64,000 bases of DNA from Macrosoma leucophasiata (GCA_036365455.1 JAWQUS010000009.1:4494001-4558000), one strand, 5' to 3'; shown: positions 20,931-33,100, counted from the first letter of the stretch. Notes: a model not told the origin generated them from the sequence alone. Translations and numbers: made by a program.

Positions 20931-21589
20931 CTTTTAATTTCAAAATTTACTCGTAAGTTAAGTTCACGGGCAGTATCCAAAGGGTAAGGTTTTGATTCCC
21001 TTGCGAGTTTGGAAAATTTGCAGCATAAACGTATGCTGTATATAATATTTTGATTGGTTTAGAAGTTTAATTTTTCGCAGCTCCAAGGGACAGTAGCGCT
21101 GTGCATTCATATAAAATCTCTATAAAAATAAAACAATAATAGCATTATATTGTGGTTGTCCATCACCTTACCTATAAGAGATTCCTCCTCACGTTTGCAA
21201 GGCTTACAAAAACTAAAAGAAAGTACCTACCTACTTGTGCGTGGAAATATTTGCAGTACCTACAACACCAGTTATATGTCGACATACATACCTTAACCGC
21301 TTCAAAACATTCGATTCTGCAAACTTCCTTAATAGTTCCCCCCTATTTCATTACGTTACGTATCGTAATACTCGTTCCTGTTTTGTGTAATAGGCGACTG
21401 GCCACTATATTGCAAATAAAATGTCTACAATTTAAACCAATAGTAGTTATTTATACTGTAAAGTAAGCGATTTGTACAATCATTGTTGTATTTTGCACGC
21501 TATGCTGCAAAATGTGTGTTTTTATGTAAATCAACCTGTTTGTTTGCCTGCATAACGTTGTCGTCCCGTATTAACATGGCCATTATTAA

Positions 21590-21985
21590 AATGCAACGTT
21601 TGTTGGACCTGCTGCCGGAGTGGTTAGACGCATGGTGGATGTCCGTTAACGTTGACATAAAAGCCGCGATCCCGATGCGCGTCCGCTGCGGGTTGTCCCC
21701 GCTCGGGCTGCGAGGCCAGGATGTAGAATGGCAACCCACGTTTAAGTACCTCGGGTGCTACATCCAGCGATCTTGCATATGATGCCGACTGTGAACCATA
21801 TAGTAACACAGGTGGCAGCTGCACGGTCGACGTTGCACCCGGTGTTACGGTCCAAGTTGCCTCTGCGGGTGAAAACCCGCATCTACAAGACCTATATCCG
21901 CTTGAGGTTGACGTACGCCGCCCCAGCTTGGTACGCCTTATGCTCCACTGAGCAGCGACGTCGACTTCAGGTCCAGCAAAATTAA
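21590..21985 (+). pseudogene. Jockey-like LINE RT C-terminal fragment
   Basis: Frame 1 reads LLDLLPEWLDAWWMSVNVD and WQPTFKYLGCYI. After a frameshift near 21780, frame 2 reads SKLPLRVKTRIYKTYIRLRL, TYAAPAWYALC. This is the RT thumb and linker order of Jockey-clade elements. It lacks the catalytic core and tail and is dead. Confidence 0.85.
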
Positions 21986-22261
21986 GCTTTATCAACTTGC
22001 CAACCAAAGCTTGCGGCTCTTGTGTTGATTAATATTGAATGTTCTTGCGTGCGTGTTCATTAGTTGAGGATGGAAATGAGAAGTCCATTGTTGGAGTTCA
22101 CCATATAATCCGGAATTTACACAGTTACATTTTTGCGGTTACTTTAGGCGGGTTGAGGTGCGTATGCTCTAACTGCTCTAAGGTTATGGGACAACTGACG
22201 CGTCAACCAAAGCTTGCGACGTTCGGATATTTATCTGACACTACTTAATAATGTTAGGCTA

Positions 22262-22380
22262 CATATGAATAGAATGTTGAATGTAGAAAAAGCACGGGAA
22301 GTGTGCCAGGACTGGGCTATCTGGGCGCTCCACACTCTTCCTACCCTGTAAGGGACTTGCCGTGAAGGTATCTACATAGG
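22262..22380 (+). mobile_element. LINE 3'-end fragment
   Basis: Contains GAATGTTGAATGTAGAAAAAG, GGGCGCTCCACACTCTTCC, CTGTAAGGGACTTGCCGTGA, a degraded copy of the 46075-46460 LINE end. Confidence 0.65.
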
Positions 22381-22625
22381 ATACATAAACAAAACCTGTA
22401 TCTAATCCAGCTAGAAAGTCCACTTCACGTGGATATTCTTTAGCGAAGATAGTTTGCATCAAAGGGCAGGTGAGTGGCCTTTGTGTATGATATTTTTTAT
22501 AAGGCTCGCAAAAAAATTATTTGGGTAAAGGTGAGATTTACAGACTTTACAATCACTTGGTGTGTAACTTTCATCCATTTTGTTTAATAGACGTCAAATT
22601 CCACTTTTATTATTTCCTTATTAAA

Positions 22626-22790
22626 TACAAGCTTTACCCGCGATCTCGTCCGCGTGTACTTTTTTCTTTTAATAAAAGTTACTTTTGATACTTCCAAGAA
22701 TATGTATACAAAGTTTCATGATGATTGGTTAAGTAGTTTTCGCGTGAAAGTGTCATGTACAAACTTACATTCACATTAATGACATCATTA
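22626..22790 (-). mobile_element. Helitron-like relic
   Basis: Contains GCGATCTCGTCCGCGTGTAC near its left end and TTCATGATGATTGGTTAAGT, as in minus-orientation lepidopteran Helitron relics. The CTAG terminus is mutated away. Confidence 0.45.
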
Positions 22791-22956
22791 GGGATTTGGT
22801 ATCCAAACCAAATATCAATTTTGCCACGTTAAGGTAACAAAATAAGCACTGAAAGTTCAACCCTTATGGAAAGTCGGAGTGCGGTCTATAAATGTCGCTC
22901 TAAGTCTAAATTAAGACCCAGATACCAACCTAATGAATATAGTGCACTTAGTCTGA

Positions 22957-24580
22957 ACGACCGAGCGTCCCGACGCCGAGCGTCTCGATGCCCAGCGTCC
23001 TAACGCCCAGTGTGCCGACGCCTAGCGTCCCGAAGTCGAGCGTCCCGACGCCCAGCGTCCCGACGCCCAGCGTCCCGACGCCCAGCGTCCCGACGCCCAG
23101 CGTCCCTACGCCAAGCGTCTCGACGCCCAGCGTCTCGACGCCCACCGTCCCGACGCCCAGCGTCCCGACGCCCAGCGTCCCGACGCCGAGCGTCCCGACG
23201 CCCCGCTATCCGACGCCCAGCGTCCCGATGCCTAGCGAACGTCTTGACGCCAAGTGTTCCGACCAGCGTCCTGACGCCGAGCGTCTCGACGCCCAGCGTC
23301 TCGACGCCCAGCGTCCCGACGCCCAGCGTCCCGACGCCAAGAGTCCCGACGCCCAGCGTCCCGACGCCCAGCGTCCCGACGCCCAGCGTCCCGACGCCCA
23401 GCGTCCTGACGTCGAGCGTCTCGACGCCGAGCGTCTCGACGCCCACCGTCCCGACGCCGAGCGTTCCGACGCCGAGCGTCCCGACGCCAAGCGTCCCGCT
23501 GGGCGTCGGGACTCTGGGTGTCGAGCGTCTCGACGCCCACCGTCCCGACGCCCAGCGTCCCGACGTCGAGCGTTTTGACGCCCAGCGTCCCGACACCCAG
23601 CGTCCCAACGCCCAGCGTCCCGACGTCGAGCGTTTTGACGCCAATCGTCCCGACGCCCAGCGTCCCGACGCCCAGAGTCCCGTCGCCCAGCGTCCCGACG
23701 CCCAGCGTCCCGACGCCCAGCGTCCCGACGCCCAGCGTCCCGACGCCCAGCATCCCGACGTCGAGCGTCTCAACGCCCAGCGTCTCGACCCCGAGCGTCT
23801 TGACGCCGAGCGTCCCGACGCCGAGCATCTCGACGCCGAGCGTCCCGACGCCGAGCGTTCCGACGCCGAGCGTCCCGACGCCCAGCGTCCCGACGCCCAG
23901 CGTCCCGACGCCCAGCGTCCCGACGCCCAGCGTCCCGACGCCCAGCGTCCCGACGTCGAGCGTCTCGACGCCCAGCGTCTCGACCCCGAGCGTCCCGACG
24001 CCGAGCGTCCCGACGCCGAGCGTCCCGACGACGAGCGTCCCGACGCCGAGCGTCCCGACGCCGAGCGTCCCGACGCCGAGCGTCCCGACGCACAGCGTCC
24101 CGACGCCCAGCGTCTCGACGTCGAGCATGCCGACGTCGAGCTTCCCGACGTCGAGCGTGCCGTCGGGACGCTGGGCGTCCCGACGCCGAGCGTCCCGACG
24201 CCCAGCGTCACGACGCCCAGCGTCACGACCCCCAGCGTCACGACGCCCAGCGTCCCGACGCCCAGCGTCCCGACGCCCAGCGTCCCGACGCCCAGCGTCC
24301 CGACGCCCAGCGTCCCGACGCCCAGCGTCCCGACGCCCAGAGTCCCGACGCCCAGCGTCCCGACGCCCAGCGTCCCGACGCCCAGCGTCCCGACGCCCAG
24401 AGTCCCGACGCCCAGCGTCCCGACGCCCAGAGTCCCGACGCCAAGCATGCCGACGTCGAGCTTCCCGACGTCGAGCGTGCCGACGTCGAGCGTGCCGACG
24501 TCGAGCGTACCGACGCAAAGCGTCCCGACGCCCAGCTACCCGACGCCCAGCGTCGGGACGCTGGGCGCCGGGACGCTGGG
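22957..24580. repeat. GC-rich 15-bp minisatellite of near-palindromic units
   Basis: About 1.6 kb, roughly 108 tandem units of consensus GACGCCCAGCGTCCC. Each unit holds GACGC...GCGTC, a 5-bp inverted repeat around 3 bases, and about three CpGs. Common variants are GACGTCGAGCGTC and GACGCCGAGCGTC. Blocks of variants recur in order (for example 23760 and 23955, 195 bp or 13 units apart), showing higher-order duplication. Short inverted blocks occur near 23499-23522, 24161-24179 and 24546-24580. Because 15 is divisible by 3 and units lack stops, long frames of up to 529 codons are open on both strands. I judge these to be artefacts, not genes. Flanks are AT-rich and unique. Confidence 0.95.
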
Positions 24581-24599
24581 ACTTAATCGTGTGCCCTAA

Positions 24600-25320
24600 A
24601 ACATCATATGGCGGACTTAATGCTAAAAGTATTCTCTACCAGTCAACCATTGGTAGTATGGAGAATATAATAAAAGTACCTATGAAATAACCATAAAAAA
24701 TAATATAGAAAAAAATACGATCACAACACCATAACACAGTTCCTAGTGCTAAATCACTTGCCATTACTAAAAAATCGAAATGTCTTTTTTGTTTTTATGT
24801 TATTGTGTTCTTTGTGAATTGTATTGTAGGTATAATTAATACAATTAAGAATGAATCATTATAATACATAGGTGATGACTTGGCATCATCTATGCGAACG
24901 AGCTCGAAAAATTCAAGGCCAATTTTTTCTGCTTTTTGGCCGGTTTTTCCAAGTGATCCGTGAAACGTGTTGTTATTGTCTTATCTGAACAATAAGTTTT
25001 AAAACGTACCTACTCATTAGGTTCCTTTGGGTATCGCTTAAAACTCAATTTACTGTTTACCTAATCGTTTTATGGCACTGAGATTACATTTTAATAAATA
25101 TACCACCTACTACATAATAAGTACCGGCGTGCACTTCTGGCAATCAATCATTTCTGGAAATATAATAAATACCTAATTAAATTGTCACCAAACTAACTAC
25201 TTCTACACAGGGGTAGGTAGGTAGGTCAGGACAGTATGTATTTCACTTCGGAGCTGAAGCTTTGACAACAAATTACTTAATTCGATAGTTGTTTGATAAT
25301 TTAGTAGACAAGTCATGGGA
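24600..25320. other. gene-free AT-rich stretch
   Basis: No gene or recognisable element. GGTGATGACTTGGCATCATCT near 24870 makes a small hairpin. Confidence 0.45.
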
Positions 25321-25336
25321 GGAGACAGCTGCTGAC

Positions 25337-25662
25337 CAGTAGCGGATTTACAAATTTGCCGCCGGTAGGCTATTATTTTTGCCGCCCCTATATTTTGATA
25401 TCGTAGTTACAATCATATCAATTAGGTATATTTTCTATCAATAAAATTTCAACTTTATGTTTTATGCTTCATTATCCTGAAGTTGATGTAAGCAACTTTT
25501 TTTCTATGGTTAGAATCATTGGGAACTATGATCTGAGCCTTGATAATTTTAACAGTAATTTTGTAAATAAAGAAATAAAAAAATTATGAACTAATTCTGC
25601 CGCCCCTTAAAATTTGGCCCCTAGGCTCCAGCCTACTCAGCCTGCTGGTAAATCCACCACTG
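25337..25662. mobile_element. small hAT element (CAGT-GCGGATTTA ends)
   Basis: 326 bp with imperfect inverted ends CAGTAGCGGATTTAC and GTAAATCCACCACTG. It is flanked by near-identical 8-mers CTGCTGAC (25329-25336) and CTGCTGTC (25663-25670). The subterminal text 'TTTGCCGCC' is mirrored by 'CTGCCGCCCC' on the right. No transposase. Confidence 0.75.
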
Positions 25663-25670
25663 CTGCTGTC

Positions 25671-26470
25671 ACATCTAAGTAGGGAACAACCAACCGATGG
25701 ACAACTGGTAACATATTGGTTAGGCTTCGCCACATATCTCCACTTGTAACCAATTTGCCAGGTTGTTATCTTAACAGTCCAAAGCGGGCATGCAGTACAA
25801 ATAATATTTATTTTAAAGGTAATAAAGGTTGCAGTTATTGAAAACTTAATAATGAAAATTACGAAAAATTGTCTAACATACCTACAACAGCCCTTATCAA
25901 GGAATCTACATTTTGTCTTTGGACGTGTCTTTGGCCCGTTCTGTATTAGTAGCAAATCTAGATTTTTGTTATATTATAATGGTGGCACACAAGCACGCAG
26001 TTCACATTGATGGTAAGTAAGTACCATAGACATCAGAGGTCAATATGAAGTTGTATATACTTTGGCATCCCTAAGGCCTAATATGTTTTACCTCTGTGAC
26101 AGTTATTAGTGGGTAGTGTAGCACAGTCTAAGGTAAGTAACCTAAAGGTACCTAGGAGAACCTACTTACTTATTAAGGTTCCTTTTTATGCTAGTTTATT
26201 ATTAAATTAGTGTTAATGTCTGCTCTACCGGATTGAAAATCCACTTTCTTACCACGCAATGATACGGGCGTGCGTAAATAATCAGTAATCCACTTGATAA
26301 CAGTAGGAAAGATTCGAAGAGTAGCTAAGCGAGAGCCTGCCGTGTAACTGCAGTTCATTGCAGGTTATTAGAAATAAAATCAAGGTGAACGCTACTGAAC
26401 CTTTTTTCTACGTTACGTAACGAGACGCCAATGAAAACAAACTAAACAACCACTGACACTCGCGCGCGCG
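25671..26470. other. gene-free stretch with an old repeat
   Basis: At 25985-26135 a reversed, decayed GCATTAC-type repeat can be traced (GCAGTTCACATTGATGGTAA, ATTTGACCTC-like text). Nothing else is recognised. Confidence 0.35.
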
Positions 26471-26479
26471 CTACGTTTC

Positions 26480-26664
26480 TGAACGCACTAATACTGGAAT
26501 TGCGAACACGAAACATCGACTAGTTTTCTTCTGTGCTGTGAAAATTCGTTCTTTCAAACATCGCTTGTTTTGTCTGTGAAACAAAATGACGATTTACAGT
26601 AAAATCGTGCAGATAATTTTGATTAGTATTTAAATTAGAGAACACCCTGAAAATTAAGCTGGAG
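26480..26664 (+). other. candidate non-coding first exon
   Basis: A CG-dinucleotide-rich start (CACTCGCGCGCGCGCTACG) is followed by repeat-free sequence with AAACATCGCTTG and a strong donor, CTGGAG|GTAAGTAA, at 26664/26665. The only short frame inside is a 15-codon ORF. This resembles a promoter plus 5' UTR exon of a gene transcribed rightwards, but no matching downstream exon can be assigned. Confidence 0.3.
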
Positions 26665-26669
26665 GTAAG

Positions 26670-28760
26670 TAATATTTTTATTTTCCTGTGTATCTACTTA
26701 AAATGTAATTGAAGTAAAATTTTACATTATTTAATTATAGTTGTATTATGTATGAAAAAACTATTTCCTGTATCGATTAGTTTGGGTTTAAAGATAGTAG
26801 AAGGTCAATGTAATTTAGGGTTTATAGAAAAAATACACGGCGACGGCGGTGTGATTTTTCCAAGCCTTTTCATTTTAATTGTTCTTTTTTTTTTTCATAA
26901 GAAAAAGTAATCTTGCGAAAAATTGTACTTTTATTAGCCATTCCCTCGGGGCGTGCGCCTTACTCGATGACTTTTATCCTGGCTTACTTATTTTTAATCT
27001 TTTTTTGTCCCTGTTGGTGGTTTAAAACCATAATTATTCTAGAGAATATTGCAATAATTTGACTGTCGTTATTACTTAAGAGACAAACGATTTGTCGAAC
27101 TACTGGGATATCTAATGCTCTATATCCGCCTGACAACACCATGTAACATTTTTTTAAAGTTAGTGGTCTACAAATATGCTGTTCACATAAGTAGTCCGTA
27201 TGTTAGATACTACCTAAAAGGCGTCTACACATTAACGAAATATTTATCTCAATGCAGATGCGTTGCCACTGCCACTCCTGAGGCTCAAGATTATCTGCTT
27301 CTGTGTCTGAAATTATAGGAAAGTAAGCCAGTTGCGATTAGAACGTACCTGATACCTGTACTATCTTCTAGTTGCAACTTTTAGAACAACAAAATAACAA
27401 CAGTGAAAGCCTTCATACTTTAATTTCAAACTTTTTATTCCGGAGAGAAAGTATTAGGTACGTTAAAAGATCTTTAGGGCCTCAAAATAATATTTCATAG
27501 CGGTTGCACCTCCAACCTTTTTTTAAAATTATTTTTTAACAAATCTCGACATGATCCTTTTTGTACTCGAGATAGGTAAGTAGCAAGAAACAAAACTCAA
27601 GGTTGAGTTCGGTCTCAAGACGGAATTAAATATGCTATTAAGACTTATGAGTTATTACGTACATGAGGATGATCTGATCATGTAAATTTCATCCAAGAAA
27701 TACGAGTTCCAAAAGACCTTGGAAAAGATTTTATTGCGAATAACAAGCAAAATACAACAATTTCATACGATAACAAACAAAACACGGAGTCGAATTTTTA
27801 CATTAAACTTATCTTTATCTGAATCCATTAGTCTACCAGTCATACATCGGGTATGACTGGGAGACTAATGGATTATGGAATGTGCCCAGGCATTAACTGA
27901 GACGAGCCGTATACATACGTTCAATAAAAAATCGTTGGCCTTTGAGGATCGGTAGGTACATCGATAGGTGCATGATTCTAAGGGTGACAAAATATCAAAC
28001 AACCGATTAAAGAGAGCCCTTTGCGCTCGCTAATTGCCCGGCGAAGTAGACTAGTGCAGTCTCGAGACGAGCCGCCTTCGTAAGTCCATTAAAAAACGAA
28101 CAAAGATTTTTTGAGTGTTAAGGAGGTGTATGTTAACTGTATCTACAGAGTAGATAGATATCGACGTTATATAGCAATAAGTATTATTCATCAAAATCTG
28201 CCACTGCCCCAATGAAATTCGTCAGATTCAGCTCCTGTATGGAGTTTGAAACATAGAGCAACGCCTAGGAACGCGCCTCTGTTTTCCTCGAAAGGTTAGG
28301 TAAATGCATAAATGGAAACCACGATTCGTAGAAATATTACGTTTTATACCATATTACAAGTTAATTTCAACAGCACCTAGCCACTCCGCCGACCTGGGAA
28401 TCGAAGCCGAATCTTAGTGTCTGCTACTCCATTATGTGAATGACCTAAGCATCAGCCAATTAGACGCTACGTCGGAATATCTACCAGGCCGCTAGTTGAA
28501 CGGGGCCGTTTAGAAAAAGGCTAGGCTGCAAATTGAACAGCGACTTAATTAACTACTTGACTGCGGTATAGTAACACACATTACATTTAGTACACTTTCA
28601 AGGAAATCCAAGCGTGAAGTTACGTACCAAAAGGAGCATCTATTTTATATTATTTTATCCTTTATCATAAAAATAACAAATGACTTCAGAACGTAACTAG
28701 TTGGAAGCCTACGAGTAGTTTGCAAGCGGATCTAATTGCCGTTGCATGTAGCGACTTACC
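26670..28760. other. gene-free stretch with a hairpin and a decayed SINE
   Basis: A hairpin with 22-bp arms and one mismatch lies at 27823-27873 (left arm begins ATCCATTAGTCT). A heavily decayed tRNA-SINE can be traced at 28290-28450 (AACCACGATTCGTAG, GACCTGGGAATCGAAGCC). No gene recognised. Confidence 0.45.
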
Positions 28761-28883
28761 TATTGCCTATTAACCTAAATGAAGCACCAGCAGCGTAGTA
28801 TTAGATACGAGGATAATGCTAAATGTTTTAGATACCATCGAATACATAGGTTATTTATTTATTTACCTATACCCTTTCATAAT

Positions 28884-29222
28884 GGCAGCCTTGCTGGGCA
28901 CGAGTCTCTCCCCTTCTTGGGAGGCCTGGAGCTTACTCCACCACGCTGCTCTAATGCGGGTTGGAGGAGATACGGATTAGTGACCAACTCGCTGTCGGAT
29001 GTTTTTAAACCACCCATAAGACCTCCGACAAGTTTTAACGACTGCTATCTATCGATAGAAACCGGGGCCGACGGCTTAACGTGCCCTCCTAAGTACGGAA
29101 ACGCGCATGTTAATTTGCCACTAGCGGTCACCCATCACACACCCGGCCGCGCCCGTATCGTTTAAGCGAGTAGATCGCTTCCGATCTACGAGTACACCAG
29201 CCCCGGGGCCAAGCGCGCTTCC
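28884..29222 (-). mobile_element. RTE-like retroposon copy
   Basis: Minus-orientation copy: AATGGCAGCC, GGGCACGAGTCTCTCCCC, TATCGATAGAAACCGGGGCC, GGCCAAGCGCGCTTCC. Slightly deleted near the (ATT)n end. Confidence 0.85.
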
Positions 29223-29875
29223 TTACCTACCCTTAAGTTATTGTTTAACCACGACATTTGCCCGATATCTTCACAAATCGTCGTCATCGTTATACTACGG
29301 CCAATTTAAAAATGTTAATGATATAAAACGAAATTCTCATCATGAATATTAAAAAATCTCCATTGTTGAAAACCTCATAAAAAAACAATTAAAAAAATAC
29401 TTGGCCCGGTTCTTGTCCGAAAAAATATCAAAACGCTTGATCGATACCTCTTGTGACCAGGAGGCTGGCCTAATTTTGGCTTGACTGGACAGAAAATTGT
29501 TATTGTTGATCATGTCATCTTGTGTCCTTTGGTTAGTCTACAATTCTATATGCACACCTAATTAAGGGCACTTATTAGACATAAACTAGGTTATATGACG
29601 GTTACCGTATTAGGGTGGATGTAACATTAACATCTCGACTGTAGGTCACTATCGCCGTTATTGTAACTTAATGTGTTTTCATCTCAGATTTTCATAGTAC
29701 TACATACGTATCGCCGATGTGTACCTTTAACAGGTTTATTGAATTTCATTAACCTAACGGTTCATACTGACAAAGGTTATTTTGATTATTCAGAAGATAA
29801 ATCAGCATTGCAACTACATATTCAACATAGCAATTATTGTAGGTATTAAATAAAAGTTATTTAGTCGGTTTGTTA
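29223..29875. other. gene-free stretch
   Basis: AT-rich, no recognised feature. Confidence 0.4.
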
Positions 29876-29879
29876 ACAA

Positions 29880-30272
29880 TCAAGTATCCACTGTCTACTC
29901 ATAAGGGTCCAGTGATTGCTATTGCGATGCTGAGCCTGGGTTCCATCTGCAGGTGACAAAAGGCTGTTACTGGGTTTTTTCTGTGAGGAAACCCGGAGCC
30001 CGGAGTCTGGTACCCGGAGAGCATGTAAATGCCGTCGGGTCGGTCCTATGACGGACCTCTCTTCGGCCGTGCCGGATTGCCGTCCCACAGATATCAAAGA
30101 TCTCCTGCGCTATTGGCTAGTCGCCTTTGAAATAAGCCGCCGCGATCGAAATTCGGTCTGGAGGACATTTTTAAATTTACTATTTACCGCCTGTTGTACT
30201 TTATGTCCTAATTGTTTTTTCTGTATTGTTCTCTATTGTGTGCATAAAGAGTATTATTATTATTATTATTAC
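29880..30272 (+). mobile_element. unclassified retroposon with (TTA)n tail
   Basis: GC-richer sequence (GACCTCTCTTCGGCCGTGCC, GATCTCCTGCGCTATTGGCT) ending GTGTGCATAAAGAG(TATTAT)n. The AATAAAG-like end plus TTA microsatellite suggests a non-LTR retroposon 3' end. A 76-codon frame has no known domain. Confidence 0.45.
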
Positions 30273-30318
30273 TTATAACATTATTACTTGGTTACAACCT
30301 TCTAAACCTAGTAAAAAA

Positions 30319-30511
30319 GCTATTACACGATACGGTATTCAGGGTCCGGCAGAAAGGGTGAGCGTGGCCTCTCGCCGGGTTGCCGCTTATTACACTATCC
30401 GGTCGCAGTACAAATACACGGGCCGCTCCGGTCGCCCTAATTAGGGAGGGCTCTAACTCCCTAAATGTTATTACACTACCCTGACCCTGAATACCGTGCC
30501 GTGTAATAAGC
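30319..30511. mobile_element. 193-bp MITE with 26-bp terminal inverted repeats
   Basis: Left GCTATTACACGATACGGTAT and right ATACCGTGCCGTGTAATAAG are near-perfect inverse copies, each continuing into TCAGGGTC. The interior is GC-rich (CCTCTCGCCGGGTTGCCGC). The superfamily is undetermined because the target duplication is unclear. Confidence 0.8.
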
Positions 30512-30594
30512 CTTATTTTGCGAAGCAGTTTATTATGTTTGTAACAGATGGAATACAAGTGGAATAGACATGTTTTTTTTTTATTATAACTACC

Positions 30595-31272
30595 TTTTTT
30601 TTTACGCGGGGATACCCTCATAGGCTCCCGCCGTCTAGGGGAAACGACGGCGGGTAGTGTGAGACTCGTACTCACTAAAACCCCGCGGTGTTCCGACTCT
30701 TTCGCCATCAGTGGCCCCGCCACACGGGAACGCTTACGCACACATCCGCGACCCCGCCGGCGGCTGCTCGTCTCCGAGCCCTCCGCAGGTTGACCCCTTT
30801 GGCTCCAACCAACACTAGTGGCGTGCGGAACACGTGCACGCCACCCAGCTTGGGACCTATCTCCATTTGGGCGACGGACATCCCCTAGTCCGACACCCAC
30901 AGGTCCCTGCCCCGACCACTCACAACGCTAGCCGTCCCAAGACGCCCGGGTGGAGGAATCCAGGGGCACTTTGTCTGGCCCCGGGGGAGCGGGAGTGACA
31001 GGGATGAACTGACCTTCAACCGCCTCCCCGCGGCCCCACGACGTCCCTGTCGAGCGGCGGGATCATCGCTAGGCGGCTGGGGATAGGGTGCAGGGCCAAC
31101 GACATACCCGTACACCTCCTCCCCAGCCGTCTCCTCTCCACAGCAGCGAGTGGCGGGCAGAGCCACGCCAAACGCCGCCCCCTCTCTGGGTTCCTCTTGG
31201 CTTCGCCGGTGTGGGGACAACCACCGGGTACTGAGCCCCCCCGCCACGACAAGGCGGAAACCCTTGGGGGGG
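30595..31272 (-). mobile_element. GC-rich poly(A) retroposon, copy 2
   Basis: 678 bp, homologous to 10036-10630 and longer. It begins with T8 (poly(A) on the minus strand) and is flanked by a 14-bp duplication with one mismatch: TTATTATAACTACC (30581-30594) and TTATTATAACAACC (31273-31286). Overlapping long frames on both strands (202 codons at 30900-30292, 143 at 31316-30885) run through the element edges and are composition artefacts. Confidence 0.85.
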
Positions 31273-33100
31273 TTATTATAACAACCTAACTTAAGTAACA
31301 AAATCACAAACAACATAAAGTATCAATATAAACCAATTATCTATTCTAAGAATAAAATGCTAAATCCGTTTCGCACTAGGACTACCGGTTTCGTCATATG
31401 AATGTGATAATTAACAATAAAAGACGGTGATGCATAACTAACATTATTATTTTGTAACTTTTTGAACCATGAAATGAAATTTTGCTAAGAATGTTAAGTA
31501 GAATAACAAAAATAATATGACTAGGTATAACAGTCATCATTTCCGTATAAAATATAGCTAACTTCGAGCCTGTGTTTACGGAAGGATAGGCAGAGATAGT
31601 AATAATGACGATTTATTATCTCACCACAAAATAAAACATTATATAGATACGTGAGTGTGGTAGGGGAGGAATAAGTAGGTTTACGTAAAATACAAAATAC
31701 CTAATAGATTTTATTCTATACGGCTAACCTACTAACCCTTATAAGATCATTCGTGCATCTGTCTGTCTGTCCGTCTGCGGCATACATTTTCTCTGAAAGT
31801 ATTGGACCGTTGTGTTGAAAGGTACACATTATGTAAATCAGCGACTCAAACAAACATGACAGGACTTCGGGAAGGTACCAAAGGCACGCAGGCAGGTCTC
31901 AAATGTGATAATTAGTGGTTCTTGTTGCTCCAAAACTAGATAAATGGTTAACTAGAGTCCGGTCCGGAAATAGAAATACCTACTAGTAAAACGGACATTC
32001 TAATTCATACAGTCCATAAATGGTCTGGCGCACTGGAAGTATCCTTGACACACGATAGTAGCTGGTAAGGCATCTCATGTTTATTTAATGCACTCTTAAA
32101 ACAGGCTAGATACAAGCTCAAACATCTAGGCGCCCCGGATTAGGCGTATATTATATATTTGGTAAGTTTTTAGGGTTCCGTAACTTACAAGGAACCCTTA
32201 TAGTTTCACCACGTCCGTCTGTCCGTTTGTCCGCAGCTATGCTCGGTAACCCTTAATACTAGAGAGCTGTAATTTGACATGAGTATACATATTAGTAACG
32301 CAGACAAAGTGGTGTAATAAAATCTAAAAAAAAAAATATTTAGTTAGATGCCTGTAAAGTGTAAAGTGGGGATGCATTTTTTTTGCTTTCGCGCATCGTA
32401 TCCTGTGGAGTATCATTGGATAGGTCTTTATAAACTGGCTGTTTGAGACGATTATTTTTCGATTTAAGGATCAAAGCTAGTTTTATTTAGAAAAATACGT
32501 ATTTCCGTATTATCAGTTCACTTCAAAACACTTTTCATAATTTTGAATAAGAAAGAAGATAAAAGGTAGTACGGAAGTTTAACCAATTTTAAAGCAATTT
32601 CAATTTGTTAAAATTGACCTTAAAGAAATTATTCCCACCGAAAACAAGGAGTAATAGTATATAAGTATTCTTTCCCATGAGACCTGATAACTTTATAACC
32701 CGATAATTCTGTATAATGTGAATTCTTTTTTCATGATCACGAAATCCTTGAATGAAAGCTGTAATCAATATAATTGATACAGAAAATTCTAGTAATTATC
32801 TTCATTATCTTCGATGTGATTCTTACGAATTGCTTAGAATTTATACCTAGAACCTAGACAAAGAGACCAAGGACTCTGACCGGGTAGCCTTGTAACAGAC
32901 TGTCCCAGCCTACAGCAAAATATGGGCAGTCGTTCATTTACTTAAAGCTCCTAGGCCAACAATCAATTAAGGAGGTTACGTCGACAGCTCTTTAACTAGC
33001 CAGAAATCTTACTTATGATAGGTGTGATGAATTTGAATTCTGGTTGCTTGAGGGATACGTCTACCATTAGTAAAATTAAATAATATCACTATCACTATCA
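31273..33100. other. gene-free stretch with GGGTTCCGTA-type relics
   Basis: At 31735-31830 (CCTTATAAGATCATTCGTGC, (TCTG)n) and 32168-32260 (TAGGGTTCCGTAACTTACAA, CGTCCGTCTGTCCG) are fragments of the repeat better seen at 38660. No gene recognised. Confidence 0.45.

Noticed and set aside
21624..22007. 127-aa minus-strand open frame
   Set aside because: Antisense shadow of the Jockey-like RT fragment.
22957..24580. CRISPR-like appearance of regularly spaced repeats
   Set aside because: Units are contiguous 15-mers without unique spacers, and the genome is a eukaryote.
23000..24690. Open frames of 390-529 aa on both strands, such as PSVPT and GVGTL repeats
   Set aside because: They arise from a stop-free 15-bp tandem unit read in several frames at once. 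There is no start context, splice structure or non-repetitive domain.
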